From Paragorgia papillata (Eukaryota; Cnidaria; Anthozoa; Scleralcyonacea; Coralliidae): 64,000 bases of DNA. The stretch covers positions 17,501 through 81,500 of the forward strand of contig JAWNZC010000298.1 in assembly GCA_035771165.1 (NCBI GenBank), given 5' to 3'. The position numbers were made by a program, and so were the translations under genes. The first letter of the stretch is position 1; the number at the start of each line of letters is the position of its first letter. The notes beneath the pieces were generated by a model. It worked only from the letters and a program-made list of their open reading frames with translations. It made no database searches and had not been told where the DNA came from. Of this stretch, positions 33,958-45,450 are shown in pieces.

Positions 33958-34140
33958 TCAAAGCCTCGATCAGTGGCTCAATGATTAGAACGTCTAATCG
34001 CTAATTATAGAAGGTTGCATGTCCAATCCCTGTCTAGGCCTGGGGCCTAGAAATATTTTCTGAGTATTTGAACTAGTGACGAACTCTACCAAACGTCTGT
34101 CAATCTGCTAATAAATCGTTTCAAATCCTGAATAACAACC
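33958..34140 (+). mobile_element. Possible second tRNA-like SINE
   Basis: A-box-like gtggctcaatgattag (about 33,973) and B-box-like ggttgcatgtccaatcc (about 34,013), followed by aactctaccaaacgtctgtc, which also occurs in the hairpin at 2,486-2,617. Confidence 0.5.
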
Positions 34141-34193
34141 TTTAGGTGCTCGATTCCCACCCACCTGGGGACTCTGAAGAATATCTCCTATAA

Positions 34194-34316
34194 GGCGCTG
34201 TTTACATGAGCCGGGCTAGCCCGATTTTCTGCATTTCTTAAATAGTCGTATTAAGATTTTCGTGACATAAAATCAGCCCATAACCAGGGCAGCCCGCCTC
34301 ACTATGAACAGCTCTT
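34194..34316. mobile_element. Short MITE (gctgtttacatgagccgggc)
   Basis: Left gctgtttacatgagccgggc and the complement of the right end (gagctgttcatagtgaggcg) are related. Similar gtttacatga ends occur at 37,747 and 62,600 and, with gtttacacga, at 60,966. Confidence 0.55.
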
Positions 34317-35264
34317 AAGTATGTTCTTTTGACTATCATATTATACAAGTTTAACCAGCAATATACATAGAAGATGTATTGGGAGTATGTTTATTATATT
34401 ACGTCGAATTACATCGGAATTACTGTGAAATTCTATTCCATCATCACATTTCAATATATAATATATAAGTTAATTCATTTATTTATTTATTAGAGTTCAA
34501 TGGTTTAAGATTACCTCACTAGCAAATAGAAAGCTAGATGTTGGATTACTTAGATATTTATTTATTTACAATTTAGAAACTGTGATTTTATGAGTTTATT
34601 GTGCAGTTGAGAATTTCCAATTTGATTCGCCCAAAAACTTCCTGGATTAACAAGGAAGACAATTTGAAGTGAAATGCGTATTAATACTAAGTTTGTAGTG
34701 TTAACTAACCTTTTTCACTTCTCCTTCACACAACCAAGCGCGAACAACACTTTCCAACCATATACAAATGATGGAACGTTAGTTTGAATTAAACTATTCA
34801 TTGCTTTGTTTCTCATCTCAGCGTGTGATATTTTTTGACAATAAAAAGCTAAAAACAACTTACTGAAATCAATTATCGACAAACCATTTTTCTTTTTTGC
34901 TCTGCCTAATATAAGCAGACTTTAGGGATTATAGGAAATAGAACAGAACATAATGATAATTGGACATGGGTATATATATGCCGATTTATCTCTAAGTTGT
35001 TATTGTTAAAGCAGTTTAGCGACTAACAGTCATTTTCTTTCCGGAGTGCAGCGTGGGCTGTGCAAGCATTCTGTGATGGCATGGTAACATACAAAAACAA
35101 AATACCGACGTTTATAACTCAATGTTTTCATCAGAATGGAGGTGGTTTGGAAAGTTTATCTCTCCCACAAAATAAAAAAAATATATTCTGATCGGAAGTG
35201 TGCCTAGAACTTTTGCCTAGAGAAACATCGAGTTTTGTGGTGCCTCAAATGTCACCCAAGGGCT
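34317..35264. other. No gene seen
   Basis: AT-rich; includes a short (TTTA)n run near 34,477. Nothing else recognised. Confidence 0.45.
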
Positions 35265-35620
35265 TCAGACATTGAAGCTTTCGGGTCCGTAAAATTCGTT
35301 GTTATATACCAAAGACTTTCGTTTGCCAAAGATGAAATCCTATTGGTCAAATGGTCACGTGTTGTTCAACAAACTTAATGTTTCTTTCTGCCGAGGGAAA
35401 CATTGCACTGTTTCCCTCTGACATCAACAACGAAGAAGGAAACAGTGCAATCGCAATGTTTCCCTTTGACGTCAGCTTTAATTATGCGTTGTTCACGTGA
35501 ATACACAATGATTATTGCATCACAACCACGTACCCAGGCTTTTCGCTCCCGCCCTCGCGAACTCGTCGAGCGAAAACCCTGGCATGGGCTGGTCACGTGC
35601 CTCCCAGGGAGAGGATGGTA
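35265..35620. repeat. Dispersed repeat family D, copy 1
   Basis: Shares ctttcgggtccgtaaaa, tttcgtttgccaaa, gaaatcctattggtcaaat and aaacattgcactgtttccct with 38,152-38,440. It ends in tacccaggcttttcgctccc, whose complement occurs at 37,556-37,583. Confidence 0.75.
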
Positions 35621-36070
35621 AGTACGTATTGTCTTGTGTTATCATCAAACGTATAGTTTCGGTTTATTAAATTTCCGCGACACGAGATCACATATCATTT
35701 CGTATCATTTAACAATGCAACTGCACCTGGATCTGGCTTGATGTCGAAACAGTTTAATACACCGAATAAAAGTTCTACAGTGAGAGAATTCCAAGTTCGT
35801 GCAGCCGCTTGTGTCTCAAGATTTGCGATGTAACTCACTAGCAAAAATATCTTTCATTGAGGCAATTCTGGTATTCTGTCAGTGGCTGAAGAATTACTCG
35901 GAAAATCTCTCTCCCACAAGGTGAACATCTGCCTCACCTCCTATGCAGGCCTTGCGAAAGAAGACTTGGCAGTTTTAAGGCATTTAAACAGCTAATTTTG
36001 GAAAGCCAACACAAATGTCACCTTCGATGGAATCCAGACACGATAAAAACATGGCGTCAGATAGAAATGA

Positions 36071-36783
36071 AAAGGGCTCTGGGGGAATCCATATACATCG
36101 CGATCTGATTGGTTGTTCAAATTCAAAGGCCTAAGTAACGGAGCTTAGTGAATGTTTATAAATAAACAGTATTTGAAACACGAAAACTGACAACGAAGCA
36201 GAATTCTAATCATAGTTCTAATCCGAACAATTTAATCGAACGTTTTTGAAAGCAATCAACCCGTTTCTCTTCAATAATAAACTCAAAGACAGAAGACAGA
36301 CAGAAATTGGAAACCGAGATGATAGACCACACACTGCAGGCTGTTCGTGTATGGCTCGGTGTATGGTACATATTTAATAAAAATCTCATTGAAATATACA
36401 AGTCAAATATGAACGAACGGTGCAACAAATTAAAGAGAACTACCTTCACTAACAGAAGCCGTAAATACGAAGAAATTTTGACGCGACTCTATGGCCAAGC
36501 TTTGAAGCGAATTCGTAAATTTTAATGTCTTTTCCCCCTGCGAGTAAACGCGGCGATGAGCCACACTCGACAAGGACCTTCTTCGAACGGAATCTACCAC
36601 AATCAGAATTGTTCCAAAGTCAAACGAGTTAATACGAGACAGCCAAACCGCCAGAATCGAAAACGAAAGGAAAATGATCTCGTGTCCAATGCAACTCCCA
36701 AACTGCGAACTTAAACGCATGCGCTTTAGAAAGAACACCAAAGAATCTTGGTGTTCCGGTTTGGATTCCCCCAGAGCCTTTTC
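36071..36783. mobile_element. MITE with 21-bp TIRs (gaaaaggctctgggggaatcc)
   Basis: Left gaaaagggctctgggggaat (36,071 on) and right ttcccccagagccttttc (ending 36,783) are perfect complements apart from one extra G. About 713 bp with no transposase frame. It adjoins a second ccccagagcc...ggctctgggg hairpin (36,769-36,812). Confidence 0.8.
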
Positions 36784-37590
36784 CGCGCGCCAGCACGGGA
36801 GGGGCTCTGGGGACGAGAATGCGTCACGATCGGAAATTGTGGCTGTCGACTGGGACCTAATCCAGGCTGACCTTGGATTAGCTACGCATGCGTAGAACGA
36901 ATATCTTGCGTGAAAACGTCATCAATACACGTGAGACCAAGCGAGGCTGGCGCGAGATGAACAAGGAGCGAAGGAGCGTTGTGGCACATGTGGGTTCATA
37001 CGATAAAATTAGGACTATAAAGGACAATAATGGATCCGTTGAAGAGGATACTAGGGATACTAAGCATTTGCTGACTTGAAATCAAACATGGCGGGAAAAT
37101 TAGACGAAGTAGTATCGTAAACTTCCACGTTAAATGACTAAAATCTGTTGTTTGTTGGCCGTTTACTACCCCCAAAAGAAGTCGGGATGTTTTTGGCAGA
37201 TATGTGTACCCAATTGGCCTTTAAAACGGATTTGAAAGTTCGAATCAGTCGTGGAAAGTATACTTGACGACTGACGAAGTGACGAGTTCACATAAAACAA
37301 ACCCAATCAACTATGGAGGGTGAATAAAGATCAGTCAACTATCAGATAACTTTGATTGATTTTTTCTTTGTCTTGATTTTGTTTTTGGCTATATATGGAC
37401 AGTTCACTTGTTATTGTTTTGCGTGTGTGTGAAATTTAGTAAATTTCATCGAGCTCGGCCGACAACTCACTTGAGCCAGCACGCACGTGACCTGCGAACT
37501 GCCCCATGAGAGTGGCTGATTTTCTGTGCGATTTTCGATGGTGTTTCGCTCGACGAGGGCGGGAGCGAAAAGCCTGGGTAGGAGGTTGAT
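36784..37590. other. No gene seen
   Basis: Short open frames only. It contains the gggagcgaaaagcctgggta block that is the complement of the end of family D copy 1. Confidence 0.4.
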
Positions 37591-38720
37591 TGCATCAGAT
37601 CAAGAACTTTGAACTCGTGGGAGCATTTTGAGTCCATTTTCCAAAAGAAAGAATATCTATACATGTCTTCAAAGAAGGTCTGAAGAAAACCTGGAGAACT
37701 TTAAAGCTGTTATTTGTACTTGTTGAGTCTGGTGTATTTGTTTAGAGGCTGTTTACATGAATTTGGATTGAGTTTCAATCCGGATTGAACTCATTCCGGT
37801 CCTGTTCAAATCCCTTTATCTGTTTACATGAATCTGGATTGAGATGTAGCTCATTCCAAATTGAGTTCAATCCGGTTCTCATTTCGGATTGAAACAAGAG
37901 CTTGTTTCGAGCTTGTCTGGGACAAAATAGTCCATTTTCCAAAAGAAAGAATGTCTATACATATCTTTCAAAGAAGGTCTGAAAAAAACCCTGGAGAAAT
38001 TTAAAGCTGTTCTTTGTGCTTGTTGAGTCTGGTGTATTTGTTTAGTTGAATTGAAATTACGAAGATAAAGTCAAAGTGTTTTGGTAAGTCTATTTGCCTT
38101 TTGCAAGGTTCGAGTCAGCTTGGTATTTTCAGTTCGGGATAAAGCCCTCGGGTGACATTGAAACTTTCGGGTCCGTAAAACTCGACGTTTCCCTCAGCGC
38201 CAGTCAACAAGTATATATTGTTATATTCCAAATACTTTCGTTTGCCAAATATGAAATCCTATTGGTCAAATCATGGTCACTTGTTGTTCAACAAACTCAA
38301 TGTTTCTTTCTGTCGCGGGAAACATTGCACTGTTTCCCTCTGACGTCAACAACGAAGAAAGAAACAGTGCATTGTTTCCCTCTAACGTCCGAGCTTTAAT
38401 CATGCGTTGTTCATGTGAACACACAATGATTTTTGCATCAGATCAAGAACTTTGGACTTTTCGTGGCATTTTGAAAACAAGGGCTTGTTTCGAGCTTGTT
38501 TGGTAGTCCATTTTCCAAAGGAAAGAATACCTATACATATCTTCTAAGAAGGTCAGAAGAAAACCTGGAGAAATTTAAAGCTGTTCTTTGAACTTGTTGA
38601 GTCTGGTGTATTTGTTTAGTTGAATTAAAATTACGAAGACAAAGTCAAAGTGTTTTGGTAAGTCTTTTTGCCTTTTGCAAGTTTCGAGTCAACTTGGTAT
38701 TTAGTATTTTAAAAGTCTTT
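37591..38720. repeat. Three-copy ~200-bp repeat cluster interleaved with family D copy 2
   Basis: tccattttccaaaagaaaga through gttgagtctggtgtatttgt occurs at about 37,633-37,745, 37,931-38,130 and 38,507-38,706. gcatcagatcaagaacttt precedes two of them. Family D copy 2 (38,152-38,440) lies between the second and third. Confidence 0.8.
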
Positions 38721-39270
38721 TGTATATAACAAAACGCTTGTTGTCTTTTGCGTCGAGAAACAAAGGGGCCAGTACTAGTCAACAAGTGTATGTTTCCCTC
38801 GGCGCTAGTCAACAATTGTTTAGTATAATATTTCCTAAAACCTGTGCGGTTTTTGAAAAATGGTTACAATGCAAACATATCTAAAACAACAAGAAACATT
38901 CTTAAAAATATGCTCCTCGTCTTTACAAAGTTTGGTACGTTTTTTGCGTGATGTCTGATGTGTAAACATATCTTAGTCACAAATTTATATGGTTTTTCAT
39001 GCTTGATTCAACAAAAAACTATACAGACACCATTTTGAAGGAAAGCCACAACCCAATAGTTCGATCTCCAGAAACCTAACACATTGCAATAAATCATCTG
39101 CTCGCGGAGTGAACACTGGGACTGCATTTGTGGGGGGAGGCCGTAAAAAGATTATTAGTTTTTTATTAATTTAATAACTTTTAGATCTTAACTTATCTGA
39201 TCCCACTAGGAATAGGTGGGTTTTTTAAAGCAACGAAAGTCGAAATGCTGACATTTTACTCTGATGAAAC

Positions 39271-39758
39271 CATGTCCGTAGGAACCAGGGGGGCAAGGTG
39301 CCCCCTAATCGCCAGAAGCAGGGGGTGGAGCCCCCCTAAAAATTAGACGTGAAAGCACGAGTTTTTTCCGCTGCAGTAATTACTGCAATACTGCTGCTGC
39401 TTGATCATGCCTCAGATTGCACCAGAATTAACGTTGGAGCTGATTTTAAAAAAATTGCAGGACTGCTGGCACTTTCTCGTACATAAATTTCACACACAGA
39501 CCAGGGCACCATGACCATGTGCAACTAGTCTACTAAAACTAGTCTGATATTGACAAAGGAAGTAAAGGTAAACTAAAATGATGTTGTTTATGATCATAAT
39601 ATTTTGTTGTAAAACTGCCCCCAAAATGCAGGAAAACGCGTTTCAGAGGGTTAGAAATCAAAAATATTCCGGGAGAGCATGTCCCCGGACCCCCCTAGAG
39701 GGTTCTCGCGCCTTCGGCGCTCGGCCCCCCTAACCTGAAACATCTTCCTACGGCCCTG
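39271..39758. mobile_element. hAT-like non-autonomous element with perfect 8-bp TSD
   Basis: Flanked on both sides by gatgaaac (39,263-39,270 and 39,759-39,766). Ends CATGTCCGTAGGAA and the complement of TTCCTACGGCCCTG. It has GC-rich subterminal arms (gtccccggacccccctagag) and no ORF. An 8-bp duplication and CA-starting ends fit the hAT superfamily. Confidence 0.88.
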
Positions 39759-39766
39759 GATGAAAC

Positions 39767-41177
39767 TAATGAGCGAATAATTCTGAACTTGTACACTTCT
39801 CGCGTGCTGAAACAACTTTATATTCTTGTGTATTTTTTTTATCACAAATTTTCATGTTCAACATTTTCTTCACACTCCAATCCGACAAACCGGCGGTTTT
39901 CAAAAACATATTGCTACAAACGCCATTTTGATAAAAGAGACAAAAACAAAAAACCAACTACGAAATTTAAGTATAACCCTATCTAGACTGGGCTTTTTTT
40001 TGTGTTTTGGGGTGTTCTGGGATTGGCAGGGGTGTGGGAGTAATTAAGTGCCTGCGGTCGATATCTCAAAAAGTATTTATGCTATCAAAGTGACACTTTG
40101 ATATGCTTATAGAACATTCAAAAATATTTTAATTTTCATTGGCCGTCAGCTCAGATATTACGTACCTATGACGTCATTGGTGACGTCATATCTAAATATA
40201 CAACAAAGTGAAGTACAGCCCAATAATAGGCAAGAAAAACTCTCAAATCAAAATTTTCTTGATTATTACTGTACTTAGAGCCAGTAGCAAGAAGATAAAT
40301 AAAACTTTAAAATTTAGGAAGAATTTGGTTTATTTTTTGGTTTATGGCCATGATGTAGTTGTTGTGATAAGAAGTTAAATGTTTTATTCATTAATCAAGC
40401 TCTATTGTTATATTTTCTATTTTTATACATTGTTTGAAGTATCATATGAGCATCCGTAACTTTAAAAATATGACGTTATTATACGACGTCATTATTCGGC
40501 CATCTTGGATTCCGCCATATTGGTACTGTGACGTCATTGGATGAACACATATTTATGGTTTATATTAAAAATACTAAAGTTACTCAAATACTTCAAAAGA
40601 TTGGAAAAAAATACCAATGCAAATTAAGCAGAATTTCGAAATTGTAGCCATACACGTCATCAAAAACGTGGTTGTCATGGCAACGCTAATAATTGTATTC
40701 ATTTTTTTTTACACAGAAAAGTGTTCCGCAACACTGTTTAAGAAAACTCACAAAATGTCGTGCACTTATCTCAAATTCTCAAAAAGCTTTTCAGTGGAAA
40801 AAAACCCGACAGCTTGACACCTTTCTTTACCAAGATGGGTAGTATAGCTAAAGTCTGACGTAAAACTTCCCGGTGAATCGGCTTCATTTCTGAGAGTAGA
40901 TGACAGCAACTAGTACCTAGCCCAGAACACCATTTCTGTTAATGTCCGATGGAAACAGATTATGTCTACCGTAGTGACAAATCTGTTTTGTGTAATTCAA
41001 GATAAAATTAACCTCTCCAGCATTTTTCCATGTACCCACGAAAAATCAGATACCAGGCTCATATTGAATGCATTCAACGAGCGTAAAATAAAGGGTTTGA
41101 GAAGGTAATCTGTAGAAACAGAAGTTGTGTAGTGCTTGCAATAACATTTTCCCATCGACTGGTAGATCGCTGTTTAC
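39767..41177. other. No gene seen
   Basis: AT-rich with a cluster of tgacgtca-type motifs (about 40,170-40,195, 40,480-40,540). Nothing coding recognised. Confidence 0.45.
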
Positions 41178-41330
41178 GAAATCTTCGTTAAGGTTTGCAG
41201 GTTCATTTTGGTAAGGCGCTCTCAATTCGTCAGAATTAATGCCACAAAAATAAAATAGATCTCTTTAGAAAGCTATTGATTTGTAAAATACGATGTTGTC
41301 TTTGATTTTGCGATAAACCGACAAACCAAT
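41178..41330. repeat. Inverted repeat, left arm (pairs with 43,733-43,876)
   Basis: Blocks cttcgttaaggtttgcaggt, gcgctctcaattcg, atgccacaaa and gattttgcgataaac occur in complement at the right arm. The arms are diverged and enclose about 2.4 kb that includes the transposon at 42,640-43,722. Confidence 0.65.
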
Positions 41331-42639
41331 AATAGTTGTGATTTTTTTAATTAAAACCAGAGGGCTTGATCACTTCGACTCAACACCAACATTTGGACAA
41401 AATAAGTCATAAAATCGAAACCAGGCAAAAAACTAAAAAAAAACACGCTGACACTGTTTTTCTGGAAATTCGGAATCGAACTGCGAAAAAAATTCCTGAA
41501 CAAAACGAAACGCTTTGTCCTTAAGTCGTCCCGAGCATATTAGGGACCTTTAGCAAAGCTAGACAACGGGAACGTCAGTGACGACGTCCTTTATGCAATG
41601 TAAAATAAAAAATAATGAATTCATGCATCGTCCTAGCCTACGAAAAACGACGTATTACACAGTGAAAGTTGTTGGGCGAGTTTGACCTTAACCATTATTA
41701 AACACCACCTTTCAACGCAACGATTCCAAACAAATGGCTAGAACGAAGCGAGCAATCTGAATTACAACATTTAAAATAAATCATGCATCACTGACACTGC
41801 AATTTCATGGGCTTGATGTATATGTTTCGACCTTCGAAAAGCTTTAGAGCCTCTAAAGATGCTGTCTGCTATATAGGTTAACCTCAAATTCACCCAACAG
41901 CTTTCAGTGTTCAATGTGTTAAGGTACGTCGTCCTGAATATGTGAAGAAAACATCACTTGACGTTGTATGCACAACGAGGATGGTGCAGGGACTACTCTT
42001 GTGGGCGTGGCTCCCCAAAAACCGTCAAAACTTTTAGGATTTTTTTTTTTAACCCTTTCCCGCCAAAGTGGATATATTTGGAAAGCCCACGTGGCGCTCT
42101 GCCCGAATATTCACGTTTGATGACGTCACAGCTAAAAATGTGGGCGTGGCATCCCCCAAACCGTCTTTGTTTTAGATGTAAATTTCTTTTGTATGAAAGA
42201 CGTTATCACGATGTTCCCGTTGCGTTTGCTAAAGGTTCCTAGTTAGTGGAGAGGGGTGGTTTGGAAGCTATATTGTCTTTCAAGATTATGCAATGGTCAT
42301 GTTGATGAACAAAACAGTTCATGTTGGAGGAAGGCAATTGGTTGAAGAAAGGAAATTCTATGGACACGTGACGAAGAAGGACTACACAACAAACAAAGGA
42401 TTTACAACACGTGACAACGAAGGAGTACACTAATTAAACCCGAACGTTTGTATTGGATGACTGCTTCATTATACAGAAAATACAATACGTTCAGTGACCG
42501 TGAAATTAGACAAATTGAACAAAAGCATGGAACGATGACTTTTGCCGAGTTTCCAAACCATCCCCCTCCACTAACTATGCCCCGAGTGAAGCCCTCTGGT
42601 TTGACTTTTTTTACTTTTAAATTTGCAACTATTATTGGC
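41331..42639. other. No gene seen
   Basis: Includes a gggacctttagc repeat end (41,549) and two direct copies of gtgggcgtggc followed by ccaaaaaccgtc or ccaaaccgtc at about 42,001 and 42,142. Confidence 0.45.
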
Positions 42640-42858
42640 TAGCCTGCGTGCAGACGCTCCTGCCCCCTTCTGAAATCGGGGAACGGAGGTCTGCGAAACG
42701 GCGTTCGTAATCGTGTTCCGGGTCACGTGAACCAAAATAATTAATTTTATATGCTAGCATAATTACCACACCAATACTTCCATTTTGCAACCCACCATTA
42801 TTAGGCTTGCGATTATTTTCACGTTTGTTTACGTTCGAAAGTTGCAAGCTTCATCTGC

Positions 42859-42967
42859 AAACGTTGAACATTTAAAAACAAATCAATCAACTTGCGGCGT
42901 CATATTTTGACAGGTTTCTTTGAAATGATGCCACAAGTTGATTGATTTGTTTTTAAATTTCAACGTT
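42859..42967. repeat. Palindrome with ~43-nt arms inside the TIR transposon
   Basis: aacgttgaacatttaaaaac and aatcaatcaacttg on the left pair with caagttgattgatt and tttttaaatttcaacgtt on the right. The loop is 21 nt. Confidence 0.9.
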
Positions 42968-43063
42968 TTCTGGTGAAATTTGCAAATACAGTGTTTATTT
43001 TGGTCGACAGTTATGTTCTGAGAGAGATTATATTGATGATAGAATGGACGAACTGGCGAAAAG

Positions 43064-43468
43064 TCAACAGCGTTTGAGCGCGAAGAATTTGAGACTTTTG
43101 TTGGTGTCGATGTTGTTATTTAATCTTCCAAGCTGATTGCGATTATATATTGTCTGGAACGGTAGAAAGTCGTTCCGACGGAGAACTCGTGTGGGTACTC
43201 GCACAATCGATTTCTCTTTTTTTACATTGAGTGACTGGCATGGAAGTGTTGAATGATGTAAATCGTAGAGGTCGGCCTCGACTTTTCGCAGTTTTAGCAG
43301 TTTTTTAAGCTCCTCGACACAAGATTTCCAAATATATGGTGACTTCGAATGAACTATAAATTCAAGCGTAGCTAATTCTTCTTTCGCTTTAAATGCACCT
43401 TTACCATCAACCATGTTTTTGTCGTTATGCTTCAAATTTTCACAAGAGCAGAGAATACATGTTGACAT
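43064..43468 (-). CDS. N-terminal fragment of a Cys-Cys-domain protein in a TIR transposon
   Basis: A 134-codon open frame with its own ATG, inside the element at 42,640-43,722. It begins MSTCILCSCENLKHND. Further on come GKGAFKAKEELATLEF, then SPYIWKSCVEELKKLLKLRK, then a basic stretch (RVPTRVLRRNDF). From memory, a multi-copy cnidarian protein family starts CxxC...GGKG....L...Y.CrxC...LKKxxxL, so this looks like its N-terminal zinc-binding module with one Cys replaced (IWKSC for ICRKC). The frame stops before any catalytic region. Function is unknown and it may be a relic. Confidence 0.5.
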   Translation of the reverse strand: MSTCILCSCENLKHNDKNMVDGKGAFKAKEELATLEFIVHSKSPYIWKSCVEELKKLLKLRKVEADLYDLHHSTLPCQSLNVKKEKSIVRVPTRVLRRNDFLPFQTIYNRNQLGRLNNNIDTNKSLKFFALKRC

Positions 43469-43732
43469 TTCAAAGTAGGATACCGTGGATGGACAAAGGA
43501 AGACAATATAGACAGGGAAAACCCGCTATAGCACTTCCTGATCATCAGAAATCTGACCAATGAAATATCGGCTACTTTAAATTATTCTTTGTCAACCAAT
43601 CACATATTAGTCCTTAAAATCCGGTGAAGACTCACGTGACCAGAACACGATTACGAACGCCGTTTCGCAAACCTCCGTTTCCCCGATTTCAGGAGGGCGA
43701 AGGAGCGTCTGCACGCAGGCTAATTATTTTGG

Positions 43733-43876
43733 CTTGTGTTTATCGCAAAATCAAATACAACATTGTATTCTACAAATTAATAGCTTTCTAACGATATCTA
43801 TTTTATTTTGTGGCATAAATACTGGCGAATTGAGAGCGCTTTGCCGAAATGACCCTGCAAACCTCAACGAAGACCT
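43733..43876. repeat. Inverted repeat, right arm (pairs with 41,178-41,330)
   Basis: Complementary blocks to the left arm in reverse order: gtttatcgcaaaatc, tgtggcat, gaattgagagcgc and cctgcaaacctcaacgaag. Confidence 0.65.
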
Positions 43877-44022
43877 TAACTCTCTTTCTTACTCTCTTTC
43901 CCCTTACCGCACACTTTACAAGAAATCAGACTGCCATCAAATCGTAGGTTGTCAAAACTAGAAAAGGATGGCATAAAATAGCTTTGGTTTTCGTAACTGA
44001 AAAAAGTCTTCAATATTACCAT

Positions 44023-44678
44023 GTCCGACCACAGGGAGCCCACCCCAGCAGTATGAACGTCTTTTACTTGAATTTACACGAAGTACTCTTCGATTCCGTG
44101 TCGAATGCCCAGCAGGGAGTGCGGGCGCAAGCGAAAGCTGGGGGGGAAGAGAAGAAAGAAGAAAGGGATGAAACACTGAGTATAGTTATCTTCTAAAGTA
44201 CTATTCCAGAATATATAAATGAAACTTTTAGAAATTACTAGTATTAAAAGCTCCACTAAGGACTGCTATTTCATATCATTAAGTTAAAAGTTGTAAAATT
44301 TTTGCTTACGACAGTTATTTTCTCGATCGTTGAAAGTTTGCGATGTGTTCCATAGGTTGTGGTGACAGTTAATTGCATACGTCATCTTCGTGTACTCGTT
44401 TTTCACATCACGATCATGACCGAATTTGTAGTATGACTATAAATATCCGCGAGAATTCGTTTTGTTGACATTTGAAACCGCAGACCGTTTCCGAAATCCG
44501 AAAACCAACTGACGAGTTGACGAACCTTTGTGCATGTCATAGCAACCTCTGGAACACATACTTCCGCCGAGTTCAGTGTTTCATCCACTGATCTCTATAA
44601 AAGGACTGGATAGAGCATCTATTGTTCAGGAATTGATGCCGGAAGTGAGCAGCGGCAGCCATCTTACTAGGACCCAAT
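44023..44678. repeat. Dispersed repeat family E, copy 1 (with a 400-bp insertion)
   Basis: 44,023-44,174 and 44,586-44,678 together match the complement of 55,424-55,667 (gaccacagggagcccacccc; tttacttgaatttacacgaa; gatctctataaaaggactgg; gatgccggaagtgagcagcg). An insertion at 44,167-44,585 bounded by gatgaaacactga / tcagtgtttcatc interrupts copy 1. Confidence 0.85.
44167..44585. mobile_element. MITE-like insertion with 13-bp TIRs
   Basis: Perfect terminal inverted repeats gatgaaacactga and tcagtgtttcatc. Absent from the paralogous copy at 55.5 kb, which reads gggatgaaaccactgatc. Confidence 0.7.
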
Positions 44679-44728
44679 CTCGTCCCCAGAGCCAAACCCC
44701 TCGCACGCGAGCGGAAAAGAGGCTCTGG
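44679..44728. repeat. cccagagcc...ggctctggga hairpin, copy
   Basis: Short palindromic unit with GC-rich centre (cctcgcacgcgagcggaaaa). The same unit occurs at 36,769-36,812, 48,846-48,908 (diverged), 52,876-52,928 and 52,955-53,000. Confidence 0.75.
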
Positions 44729-45450
44729 GACAATCGATTTGAAACTTGACTCTGATTGGCTAAACGTTCGACGCCTACTGCGCTGCGCAGATAATTTCAC
44801 ACCCATGCTCCCAGCGCGGTCTTTATGTCTTGCTGTTGTTTTCGTGAGAAGGAGTGAAGTAGAATACATGTTTATTTGGGACTAAAATCTGACAAAATGT
44901 GCGACAAGAGACAAGAAATACTTTTTTGCCTTTGTAATATGTTTGGAATTCCGAATTCGTGTTTCCATCCGAGAAAAAGAACGTTTGGGTATGACAGATA
45001 AGGCACCGAACTGGCGAACTGCTCGTGGCGAAATATACAGATTTCACATTCCCGTGCTTGTATGTACAAAAATAAATATCATTGGGAGTGATTTCTATAA
45101 AGTTCCGTTGGAATATTGTCATGACTATTTGAATAATAACTTTAATAGATCAATTCATAATTATCTGAGTTTACCGGTTTAAAGGTACATGTATATGACT
45201 TTATATAATATGTTATGTATCTTCTGATTTTAACAAAAATATATTATTTTATCAATATGACACTGTTTATAACTTTTATATGTGTAAAATTACTATTCCT
45301 TAATTGGCAGTATTGCCTGGCAGAAGGCATTGCTTTCTTAAAATTATAATGTGATAATCTATATAGTGGTTTAAAGTTAATTAGAAAAGTGTATTATTTT
45401 ACATGGTTATATCCAAATGGGTTAAGCATTAGTTGCCAAATTACACCGTC
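44722..45450. repeat. Dispersed repeat family F, copy 1
   Basis: Direct, diverged copy of 48,895-49,690. Shared blocks: ggctctgggacaat, gacgcctactgcgctgcgca, gataatttcacaccca, gagacaagaaatactt, tatttgaataata and ggtaagcattagttgc (copy 1 has gggttaagc). Confidence 0.8.

Larger units (their letters stand above)
42640..43722. mobile_element. TIR DNA transposon remnant carrying a 134-codon ORF
   Basis: About 90-bp terminal inverted repeats. The left starts tagcctgcgtgcagacgctc and the right ends gagcgtctgcacgcaggcta. The inner parts ggcgttcgtaatcgtgtt and aacacgattacgaacgcc also match. The flanks attattgg / attatttt match 6 of 8. A palindrome lies at 42,859-42,967 and the ORF at 43,064-43,468. 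At 1.08 kb it is too small for a full transposase, so it is probably an internal-deletion derivative. Confidence 0.85.

Noticed and set aside
36430..36741. 103-codon minus-strand frame
   Set aside because: Inside the 36,071-36,783 MITE; no recognisable features.
40160..40540. Cluster of tgacgtca motifs as CRE-type regulatory sites
   Set aside because: Similar tgacgtcat text is common at repeat ends in this window and there is no adjacent gene, so no regulatory role is claimed.
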